Source: WLMZ01 sp031367435 (GTDB lineage: Bacteria; Actinomycetota; Acidimicrobiia; Acidimicrobiales; Ilumatobacteraceae). Taken from it: a DNA stretch of 64,000 nucleotides. The stretch lies in the NCBI GenBank assembly GCA_031367435.1, contig JANLPV010000204.1, forward strand, positions 1-64,000. Reading direction: 5' to 3'. The translations under genes were made by a program, and so were the position numbers. Below are positions 8,652 through 16,060 of this stretch, piece by piece. Below the pieces are notes generated by a model. The model saw nothing but the letters and a program-made list of their open reading frames with translations, searched no databases and was not told the origin of the DNA. How positions within the stretch are numbered: position 1 is the first letter of the stretch; each line of letters starts with the position of its first letter.

Positions 8652-9524
8652 ATGACCATGACTCATGAGACACCAGTGGGTCCACCGCGACGCGCAGTCA
8701 CCATCAACCTCGATGGTAACGACGTGAAGATGCCCGAGGGCGCCACCATCCTCGACGCCTGCAAAGCACATGGCGTCGACGTGCCAACACTGTGTTTCGG
8801 CGACACCCTCGATCCCGTCAACGCGTGTCGCGTGTGCGTCGTCGAGGTGGAAGGTAGTCGTGTGCTTGTGCCGTCGTGCTCGCGCAAGGTAGAGCCGGGC
8901 ATGGTGGTGAACACCGACAACGAACGCACTCGCCATTCGCGCAAGATGGTGCTCGAATTGCTCGCCTCGTCGGTCGATCTTTCGGCTGCACCCAGGGTCG
9001 ACGCCTGGCTTGAGCAGTATGGTGCCGAACCGGGCCGCTTCGGCGAAGCGCAAACCGTGAAGCAACCGGTGAAGATTGACAACGACCTGTACGTCCGCGA
9101 CTACTCGCGTTGCATCCTGTGTTACAAGTGCGTCGATGCCTGTGGCGAGCAGTGGCAAAATTCGTTTGCGATCTCTGTGGCCGGACGTGGTTTCGGTGCC
9201 CATATCAGCACCGAATACGACGCAGCACTCCCCGACTCGGCGTGCGTCTACTGCGGCAACTGCGTGGAGGTGTGCCCCACCGGGGCACTCATGTTCAAGA
9301 CGGAGCACGACATGCGCGAAGCGCACACGTGGGACGAACAGGCGCAACAGCAGACGACAACAATCTGCCCCTACTGCGGCGTTGGATGCAATCTCACTTT
9401 GCATACACAGGACAACACGATCGTGAAGGTCACGTCGCCGCATGATCATCCCATTACGTCGGGCAACCTGTGCATCAAGGGCCGCTTTGGATTCCAACAC
9501 GTTCAGACCTTCAAGCACGACTAA
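8652..9524 (+). CDS. Iron-sulfur subunit carrying the N-terminal half of formate dehydrogenase alpha
   Basis: 290 residues from ATG 8652 (an ATG at 8658 is also possible). The modules are, in order: a [2Fe-2S] ferredoxin fold (C48, C59, C62, C76); two [4Fe-4S] sites (C154, C157, C160, C164 and C198, C201, C204, C208); and the Fe4S4 segment of molybdopterin oxidoreductases (CPYCGVGC at 239-246, C274). It stops after NLCIKGRFGFQHV, exactly where a normal FdhA continues into the sequence that begins the protein encoded at 4821. The alpha subunit is therefore split in two polypeptides, with the N-terminal half encoded last. It should wire the Mo site to the diaphorase. Confidence 0.9.
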   Translation: MTMTHETPVGPPRRAVTINLDGNDVKMPEGATILDACKAHGVDVPTLCFGDTLDPVNACRVCVVEVEGSRVLVPSCSRKVEPGMVVNTDNERTRHSRKMVLELLASSVDLSAAPRVDAWLEQYGAEPGRFGEAQTVKQPVKIDNDLYVRDYSRCILCYKCVDACGEQWQNSFAISVAGRGFGAHISTEYDAALPDSACVYCGNCVEVCPTGALMFKTEHDMREAHTWDEQAQQQTTTICPYCGVGCNLTLHTQDNTIVKVTSPHDHPITSGNLCIKGRFGFQHVQTFKHD

Positions 9525-9560
9525 TCGTCTGCCGTCGATTGCCATCGCTAGGTTCGCTGC

Positions 9561-10886
9561 GTGAATATCGTCGACGCCATCGCCTTTGTCGAGGGACACA
9601 TCGACTACGGCAGTTGGGCGGCGCGTTCGGGTCGCACGGGCGAGGTGGACTTGTCGCTCGACCGAATGCGACGTTTCATTGCGCTGCTCGGCGATCCGCA
9701 GAAGTTGCTACCGATCATCCACGTCACCGGCACGAACGGCAAGGGCTCGACGTCGCGCATGATCACCCGTTTGCTGATGGGCGAAGGGCTGTGCGTCGGC
9801 ACATACTCCAGTCCGCATCTGGCCAAGTACAACGAGCGATTCAGATTCAACGACATCGACATCGATGACAACACGCTGGCATCGTTGCTCTCGATCACAA
9901 AGGACGCCGAAGCACAACTTGGCGAGCGCCTGATGCCCTTCGAGGTGCTGACCGGTGCGGCGTACCTGTGGTTCGCCCAGCGGCACGTCGATGTAGCTGT
10001 GGTCGAAGTCGGTGTGCTTGGTCGTTTCGACGCCACGAACGTCGCCGACGGCCGGGTCGCTGTCGTCACCAACGTCGGGTTCGATCACACCGACGGACAT
10101 GGTGATTGGCAGCTTCGAATCGCCCAAGAGAAGGCCGGCATCGTCAAGCCAGGGTCGCACCTCGTTCTCGGCGATGTCGAGCAACGACTTGCACTCGAGT
10201 TCGTTGCGCAACACCCCGCGACGACGTGGCGACTCAACGACGAGATCGTGCTCACGAATGATCATGCGACCTCAACCGGCAGGGGGTTCTCGCTGCGCAC
10301 TCCGATGCAGTCGCTCGACAAGATCGACGTACCTTTGCACGGCGCACACCAATCAATGAATGGCGCTCTTGCGATCGCTGCTGCCACCGCGTTCCTTCAA
10401 CGACCAGTCGATCAACTGCTGGCGCAATCAGCCCTCGGTAATGTCCGCATGCCAGCGCGTCTGGAAACGATTCGAACGAGGCCGACGGTCATCCTCGATG
10501 GTGCCCATAACCCAGACGCGGCTCGAGCGCTCGCCCGCGCCGTACACGACGACCTTGTCTGCACGGGGCGGCGGACGCTCGTCCTTGGGCTCCTTGCGGG
10601 ACGCAACGCTACGTCGATGCTGAACGCACTCGAGGCTCACCGCTTCGCCGAGATCATCACCTGTACTCCACCCACGGCGCGAGCACAGCCAGCCGCAGAA
10701 CTCGCCGACGCCGCGCGGGCACTCGGGTGCACGGTACGCGCAATCGACGATGTCGGCGATGCACTGCAAACGGCGCTGACCCACTGCTCAGCTCACGACC
10801 AAATAGTGGTGACGGGCTCGATCTATCTGGTGGCCGATGCGCGCGAGTGGCTGTTGCGACACGCTGAGCGCTCGCCCAAGGTTTAG
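9561..10886 (+). CDS. folC: Folylpolyglutamate synthase / dihydrofolate synthase
   Basis: 441 residues from GTG 9561. The Mur-ligase family P-loop is VTGTNGKGSTS (about 52-62). Other landmarks are TYSSPHLAKYNERFR, the VVEVGVLGRFDATN segment, NVGFDHTDGHG, the QEKAGIVKPG motif and LDGAHNPDAA in the C-terminal domain. It adds glutamate to folates, keeping them in the cell and tightening binding to folate enzymes. Its position at the end of a THF-dependent C1 operon fits demand for polyglutamylated THF. The stop codon overlaps the convergent betA stop by 4 bp. I see no terminator between them. Confidence 0.92.
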   Translation: MNIVDAIAFVEGHIDYGSWAARSGRTGEVDLSLDRMRRFIALLGDPQKLLPIIHVTGTNGKGSTSRMITRLLMGEGLCVGTYSSPHLAKYNERFRFNDIDIDDNTLASLLSITKDAEAQLGERLMPFEVLTGAAYLWFAQRHVDVAVVEVGVLGRFDATNVADGRVAVVTNVGFDHTDGHGDWQLRIAQEKAGIVKPGSHLVLGDVEQRLALEFVAQHPATTWRLNDEIVLTNDHATSTGRGFSLRTPMQSLDKIDVPLHGAHQSMNGALAIAAATAFLQRPVDQLLAQSALGNVRMPARLETIRTRPTVILDGAHNPDAARALARAVHDDLVCTGRRTLVLGLLAGRNATSMLNALEAHRFAEIITCTPPTARAQPAAELADAARALGCTVRAIDDVGDALQTALTHCSAHDQIVVTGSIYLVADAREWLLRHAERSPKV

Positions 10887-12559
10887 GCATGTCGATAGAA
10901 GTCGACGTGCTCAGCAGGCAATGGCTGATTGCCGATTATCAGGTCCGCCGCCTTTTCGGCGAGCATCATCACTGGGGCGTAGATATTGCCGTTGGTGACA
11001 TAGGGCATCACCGACGCATCGCACACGCGTAAACCTTCGACACCATGCACCTTCATCGTCAACGGATCGACAACCGACCTGTCGTCGGTGCCCATTCGAC
11101 ACGTGCATGACGGATGCAGCGCCGTCTCGGCATCTTTGGCCACCCACGCCAGAATCTGCTCATCGGTCTGCACGTCGGCTCCCGGCGAGATTTCGCCGTT
11201 GGAGAACGGACCGAATGCGTCAGCTCCCAGGATGCGCCGCGTGATACGAATAGCTTCAACCCACTCACGACGATCCTGATCGGTCGAGAGATAGTTGAAC
11301 CGCAACGCAGGCTTGACCCGAACATCACGAGAGACGATCTTCACCGAACCACGCGAATCGCTGTACATCGGACCGATGTGCACCTGATATCCGTGCTCGA
11401 GTTTTTCGCCGCCCGGAGGCGGTGAGCCGTCATAGCGGATGGCAATCGGCAGGAAGTGAAACATGAGATTGGGATAGGCGACATCGTCGTTGCTGCGCAC
11501 GAAACCGCCAGCTTCGAAATGGTTCGTTGCTCCCGGCCCTTTGCGAAAGAACAACCACCGAAAGCCAATCCATGGCCGCTTCCACATCTTCAACGCTGGT
11601 TGCTGGGTAACGGGCTGACTGCATGAATGCTGGATATACACCTCGAGATGATCCTGCAGGTTCTCGCCCACGCCAGGCAGATGGTGCACGACGGGAATAC
11701 CCAACGCCTGTAGTTCGTCGCGATTGCCGATACCACTCAGTTGCATCAGTTGCGGCGTGTTGATCGAACCGCCACACAGGATGACCTCATTCGCCGTTAC
11801 CTGTTGCGGCGCGCCACGACCCTTCACGAACTCAACGCCCGTTACACGCGTGCCGTCGAACAACAACCGGTTGACCATGGCACGGCATACAACGGTGAGA
11901 TTCGGGCGTTTGATGACCGGATACAAATAGGCGCGCGCGGCACTGAGACGGCGACCGCGCCTGATGTTTCGATCAAACTTCGCGAAGCCCTCCTGCTGAA
12001 ATCCGTTGACGTCGGTGGTAATCGGATAGCCGTTCTGCTGCACCGCGGAGAAGAACGCATCGAACAGCGACGACTTCGCCGCACCGCGTTCAAGCACGAG
12101 CGGCCCAGTCGTGCCGCGGTACGCATCGCCGCCGGCCATGCACGATTCCATCCGCTTGAAATATGGAAGGCAGTGGGCATAGCTCCACGTATCCATACCC
12201 GCGTCGGCTGCCCAGCGCTCGTAGTCCATGGGATTGCCGCGCTGGAAGATCATGCCGTTGATGCTGCTCGATCCGCCGAGCACCTTGCCCCGCGCGTGAT
12301 ACACGCGGCGGCCGTTCATGTGCGGCTCAGGTTCGGACTCGTACTTCCAGTCGTAGAAGCGGCTACCGATAGGAAAGGCCAACGCTGCGGGCATGTGAAT
12401 GAAGACATCCCATTTGTAGTCGCGGCGGCCGGCTTCAAGCACCAGCACTGACTTGGTGGGATCAGCGCTCAATCGGTTGGCTAACGCGCAACCCGCCGAG
12501 CCGCCACCGACGATGACGTAATCGTAGTGGATGTTGTTGTTCGCGCTCGGCCGGGCCAT
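10883..12559 (-). CDS. betA: Choline dehydrogenase-like GMC oxidoreductase
   Basis: 558 residues from ATG 12559, chosen because GGAGG sits 9 bases upstream; a TTG three codons earlier directly abuts the GGAGG and is unlikely. The FAD dinucleotide motif is VGGGSAGCALANRL. GMC signatures follow: HARGKVLGGSSSINGMIF, GGSINTPQLMQLSGIG, and the C-terminal active-site region LHPSCTCRMG with NIYAPVMMLAEKAAD. BetA oxidises choline to betaine aldehyde. The five-gene strand with bmt, betB, a kinase and DMGDH supports choline as substrate over other alcohols. The stop of the upstream gene overlaps its ribosome site, so the two are coupled. Confidence 0.93.
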   Translation of the reverse strand: MARPSANNNIHYDYVIVGGGSAGCALANRLSADPTKSVLVLEAGRRDYKWDVFIHMPAALAFPIGSRFYDWKYESEPEPHMNGRRVYHARGKVLGGSSSINGMIFQRGNPMDYERWAADAGMDTWSYAHCLPYFKRMESCMAGGDAYRGTTGPLVLERGAAKSSLFDAFFSAVQQNGYPITTDVNGFQQEGFAKFDRNIRRGRRLSAARAYLYPVIKRPNLTVVCRAMVNRLLFDGTRVTGVEFVKGRGAPQQVTANEVILCGGSINTPQLMQLSGIGNRDELQALGIPVVHHLPGVGENLQDHLEVYIQHSCSQPVTQQPALKMWKRPWIGFRWLFFRKGPGATNHFEAGGFVRSNDDVAYPNLMFHFLPIAIRYDGSPPPGGEKLEHGYQVHIGPMYSDSRGSVKIVSRDVRVKPALRFNYLSTDQDRREWVEAIRITRRILGADAFGPFSNGEISPGADVQTDEQILAWVAKDAETALHPSCTCRMGTDDRSVVDPLTMKVHGVEGLRVCDASVMPYVTNGNIYAPVMMLAEKAADLIIGNQPLPAEHVDFYRHA

Positions 12560-12564
12560 GTTGT

Positions 12565-13524
12565 TCAACCTCCGGCGCTTTCAGACGCAGCAGCTTGTCG
12601 AGCTCGAACGGCCGCTTCGACGTGGGCGATCGTCAGGCCACAGCAGCCCCCAATGAGTTGCACACCCTGCGCAATCCAATCGGCGAAGAACTGCTGCAGG
12701 CGGTCGGGCGCGATGGTGTCGACGAAACGCCAATCGGGCATCTCGAAGTAGCCGGAGTCCGGGTAGGCCATGAGCGGCCCACCGAAATATGGGCGGGCCG
12801 CCGCAAGCGCATCGGCAATGACTTCGGAACCGGTGTGCATGAAACCGGCGACGTCGACACCGCTCATTGGGATGAGCTTGGCGACACTTGCGATCTCTAC
12901 CTCTTCGAGCGCATCGAATGTGATCGCGCGGCCATCGTCGGCGCGCCGCGCGCTCATGCCGAACCACACCGGAAGACCGGTACTCAGCGCGGCTTCGAGG
13001 GCGATCTTGGCTCGCCCCGGGTTGTACATCATCTCGAGCATGATGTGATCGACGCCGCTGTCATACAAGACGTTGGCCAACTCGTACAGCGCGTCGGTCA
13101 CCTGATCGACAGACGGCAACTTGTGCGCATCGACGGTGCCAGTGCCGGCGGCCACCGGCACCATGTGCGACAACGAACCGGCAACGCAGACGCGGTCGGC
13201 AGCGCCGAGTTGCGTTCGCGCCCGCTGCGCGGCCTCGACGGCGCGCCGATTGATTTCGCCGACCCGATCACCGTAGCCAGCAGGAGTGAGCATGAGTCGT
13301 GACGATGCAAACGTATTCGCCGTGATGACGTCGGACCCCGCACGGATGTAGTCGGAGTGGATCTCTGTGAGCAATTGATCGTTGTGCAGTGTGGCTGGAC
13401 CACACCACGCAGCAGGATCCATTGGAGCGCCGCGGCGCTGCAGTTCGGTGCCGGTTGCTCCGTCGAGAATGACGATCTCACCGTCGACAAGGCGGCGTTT
13501 CAATGCTGCATAGGGAATGGTCAT
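12565..13524 (-). CDS. Homocysteine S-methyltransferase family, probable betaine-homocysteine methyltransferase
   Basis: 319 residues. The TIM-barrel S-methyltransferase core is clear: ILDGATGTELQRRG at the start, an ITANTFASS loop, and the zinc-binding GGCCG near the end (C294, C295). The third zinc ligand, usually Cys in a G-(I/V)-N-C context, is GFMH here, which puts His230 at that place. AYPDSGYFEMPDW resembles the subgroup found beside betaine genes. It would move a methyl from glycine betaine to homocysteine, giving dimethylglycine and methionine. Context (betA, betB, DMGDH, proVWX) favours betaine over S-methylmethionine. ATG 13524 has GGAG six bases upstream. Confidence 0.85.
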   Translation of the reverse strand: MTIPYAALKRRLVDGEIVILDGATGTELQRRGAPMDPAAWCGPATLHNDQLLTEIHSDYIRAGSDVITANTFASSRLMLTPAGYGDRVGEINRRAVEAAQRARTQLGAADRVCVAGSLSHMVPVAAGTGTVDAHKLPSVDQVTDALYELANVLYDSGVDHIMLEMMYNPGRAKIALEAALSTGLPVWFGMSARRADDGRAITFDALEEVEIASVAKLIPMSGVDVAGFMHTGSEVIADALAAARPYFGGPLMAYPDSGYFEMPDWRFVDTIAPDRLQQFFADWIAQGVQLIGGCCGLTIAHVEAAVRARQAAASESAGG

Positions 13525-13557
13525 CGAATGCTCCGACCTTGGTGTTTGACAGCGGCG

Positions 13558-15018
13558 TCAGTAGGGCGCATCGACGTTGCCCATCTCGACGTAGACGCTC
13601 TTGAGTTGGGTGTAATGGTTGATCGCAGCGAGGCTGTTCTCGCGGCCGATTCCAGATTGCTTGTACCCGCCGAAGGGCATTTCGATTGGGGTGATGTTGT
13701 AGTTGTTGATCCAGATGGTTCCGGCTTCGAGCGCAGCAACGACCCGATGGGCGCGCTGGATGTCACTGGTGAAGACTCCCGCAGCGAGGCCGAACTCGGT
13801 GTCGTTGGCACGCGCGACAACTTCGGCTTCATCGTCGAAGGCAAGCACCGACATCACGGGCCCGAAGATCTCGTCGCGCACGATGCTCATGTCGTCGGCG
13901 CAATCCGTGAACACCGCGGGAAGCACAAAATTGCCATTGGCCAGCCTCGGATCGGTTGGACGACCGCCTCCACACAACAATCGGGCACCTTCGGCCACAC
14001 CTGACTCGATGAAGCCAAGCACCTTGGCCATATGATCCGGCGAAATGAGCGCGCCAACGTGCACCGAGGGGTCGGTGGGGTCACCAATCTTCATGGCCTG
14101 GACGCGAGTGACGAGCTGATCGAGGAATGCGTCGAGAATCGAGCGATGCACGAACACGCGAGTGCCGTTCGAACACACCTCGCCCTGCGTATAGAAGTTG
14201 GCCATGATCGCCGCTGACACCGCGTTGGTAAGGTGCGCATCTTCGAACACGATCAGGGGGCTCTTACCGCCGAGCTCAAGCGTGACGTGTTTCAACGTGG
14301 CTGCGGCAGCCACCATGACTTTGCGGCCGGTACCAACTTCACCGGTGAGCGACACCTTCGCCACCCCCGGGTGTGCTGTGAGCGCCTGACCAACGCGGGC
14401 ATCACCCTGCACCACGTTGAACACGCCATCGGGAAGTCCGGCCTCGCTGTAGATCTCTGCAAGAACCATGGCGGTAAGCGGAGTGAGTTCTGCGGGCTTG
14501 AACACCATCGCGTTGCCACACGCCAACGCTGGTGCCGACTTCCAACACGCGATTTGTATCGGATAGTTCCACGCGCCGATGCCGACGCAAACCCCGAGCG
14601 GCTCACGACGCGTGTATGCCCACGATGCACCGAGGTCGTAGTGATCACCATGAATCGTTGCCGCTGCGCCGGCGAAATATTCGATGCAGTCGGCACCAGA
14701 AGCAACGTCGACCGCTATCGCCTCGCTGATCGGCTTGCCCGTGTCTGCCACTTCGAGCGCGGCGATCTCATCGTTGCGTTGACGTAACAACTGCACTGCT
14801 CGGTTCATCACCCGGCCGCGCTGCGCGCCGGACATAGATCGCCACTCATGAAAGCCTGCCGTTGCAGACTGAATCGCCGCGTCAACATCGGCCAACGACG
14901 CCTGCTGCACCGTGGAGATCGCGGCACCGGTCGCCGGGTTGAGCGTCACAAACGTCTCACCAGACGTCGCATCAACGTGGTGGCCGTGGATGAATTGCTG
15001 GGTGACTGATTCCGACAA
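13558..15018 (-). CDS. betB: Betaine aldehyde dehydrogenase
   Basis: 486 residues from TTG 15018, picked because GGAGGG lies 6 bases upstream. In-frame ATGs further upstream lie in a tandem repeat without a ribosome site and would add an odd MWPNV-type repeat. The ALDH core shows IGAWNYPIQIACWKSAPALA, FKPAELTPL, the catalytic Glu in LELGGKS, the catalytic Cys in GEVCSNGTRV, EIFGPV and PFGGYKQSG. It oxidises betaine aldehyde to glycine betaine with NAD(P)+. It is the second step after BetA and sits two genes away from it in the same operon-like array. Confidence 0.93.
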   Translation of the reverse strand: MSESVTQQFIHGHHVDATSGETFVTLNPATGAAISTVQQASLADVDAAIQSATAGFHEWRSMSGAQRGRVMNRAVQLLRQRNDEIAALEVADTGKPISEAIAVDVASGADCIEYFAGAAATIHGDHYDLGASWAYTRREPLGVCVGIGAWNYPIQIACWKSAPALACGNAMVFKPAELTPLTAMVLAEIYSEAGLPDGVFNVVQGDARVGQALTAHPGVAKVSLTGEVGTGRKVMVAAAATLKHVTLELGGKSPLIVFEDAHLTNAVSAAIMANFYTQGEVCSNGTRVFVHRSILDAFLDQLVTRVQAMKIGDPTDPSVHVGALISPDHMAKVLGFIESGVAEGARLLCGGGRPTDPRLANGNFVLPAVFTDCADDMSIVRDEIFGPVMSVLAFDDEAEVVARANDTEFGLAAGVFTSDIQRAHRVVAALEAGTIWINNYNITPIEMPFGGYKQSGIGRENSLAAINHYTQLKSVYVEMGNVDAPY

Positions 15019-15036
15019 GGTTTGCCCTCCGTTGGG

Positions 15037-15081
15037 CCACATGACATTCGTCCACATGACATTCGGCCACATGACATTCGG
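15037..15081 (-). repeat. 15-bp tandem repeat x3 upstream of betB
   Basis: CCACATGACATTCG(G/T) occurs three times in direct succession. On the betB strand each unit supplies an in-frame ATG and would encode a five-residue MW(P/T)N(V/G) repeat if translated. It lies in the short gap between the kinase gene and the betB ribosome site. It could be an operator with one site per unit, or simply slipped-strand expansion; the sequence alone does not decide. Confidence 0.85.
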
Positions 15082-15125
15082 CCCGCAAGTGAGCGGGCAG
15101 CCAACTCTAGCCGTGCGTTCTCTAC

Positions 15126-16055
15126 CTACCCGATGGCCGCGACGTGACCCGCAAACTCCGGTGAGGCCATGAGATTCTTACAGCGCTCGAATCGCGTTGT
15201 CGCGTAGAGCCAGAAGTCTTCAGCGGTGTTGCCGTTAACGTGTTGGATCACGCCCCACAGAGTCCACAACAGGTCGCACAGCGCCTTGTGAATCACCATG
15301 CGGGCCAGATCAGCTCGGGGCGGCTCACCGTCGAAGTAGGCGCGGAGCAACGCGAGATCCTGGGCGGGGCTGAAATTACCCTCCACGGAGAGATCGCCGA
15401 GATCCCACATCGGATCATTGTTTCCCGAGTACTCGTAGTCGATGATGAACATCTGCTGGCCGGTATCGAGGAAGTTCTCACACAACGGATCGCAATGACA
15501 TGGCACCAGCGGCACGGGGTGCGCCTCAAGTGCGATTCGCACGCGGTCAGCGAGACGTTGCACGTCGTTGTATCCCTCGGGAAGCGTTGCTCCCTTTGCG
15601 GAGAGCAACGTCTTGTACTCGTCGATCATTGTGAAGAGCCCGAAGTCTGTGGCGAAGGGTTCGGCGGCACCGTGCAGTCGACGAAACGCTCGTCCGGCGC
15701 GGGCGACCGCGTCGAGGTCGGAGAAGTGGGCGGCACTCATTGTCGTGGCGCCATCGATGTAACGAGTGAGCATTAGGCCATCGCTCTCAGCGAAGAAGAC
15801 AACTTCTGCGTTCACTCCCGCCCTCGCTGCGGACTGCGCCGCGAGCGCCTCAATCGCGCGATCGATGTACTCCGATGTGCCCGCGCCGGGCACACGCAAC
15901 ACGTAACGGCTGGAGTCGTGCTCGAGGAGGTAATTGAGATTGGTGAGACCCCCGAGCCGGGTGATCAGTCGCGGTGCCACATTCGAAAAGAGCGCGATGC
16001 GCTCGACGAACCGGGACAGATCAACAGCTGGGTCGGACAGCGAATCAACGGTCAT
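15126..16055 (-). CDS. Choline/ethanolamine kinase-like phosphotransferase
   Basis: 309 residues of the APH/choline kinase fold. The N-lobe has RLGGLTNLNYLLE and YVLRVPG. The catalytic loop is PCHCDPLCENFL, and the metal-binding motif IIDYEYSGNNDPMWDLGDLS is the choline-kinase variant of the APH DxD loop. It presumably phosphorylates choline or a related amino alcohol. Inside a choline-to-glycine gene set it may divert choline to phosphocholine or act in a LicA-like salvage step; this is inference. It begins 5 bp after the DMGDH stop and is followed by a 107-bp gap before betB. Confidence 0.82.
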   Translation of the reverse strand: MTVDSLSDPAVDLSRFVERIALFSNVAPRLITRLGGLTNLNYLLEHDSSRYVLRVPGAGTSEYIDRAIEALAAQSAARAGVNAEVVFFAESDGLMLTRYIDGATTMSAAHFSDLDAVARAGRAFRRLHGAAEPFATDFGLFTMIDEYKTLLSAKGATLPEGYNDVQRLADRVRIALEAHPVPLVPCHCDPLCENFLDTGQQMFIIDYEYSGNNDPMWDLGDLSVEGNFSPAQDLALLRAYFDGEPPRADLARMVIHKALCDLLWTLWGVIQHVNGNTAEDFWLYATTRFERCKNLMASPEFAGHVAAIG

Positions 16056-16060
16056 GTCCG

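Noticed and set aside
15019..15072. Upstream ATG starts for betB within the tandem repeat
   Set aside because: No ribosome site before them, while TTG 15018 has GGAGGG at six bases and gives the normal protein length.
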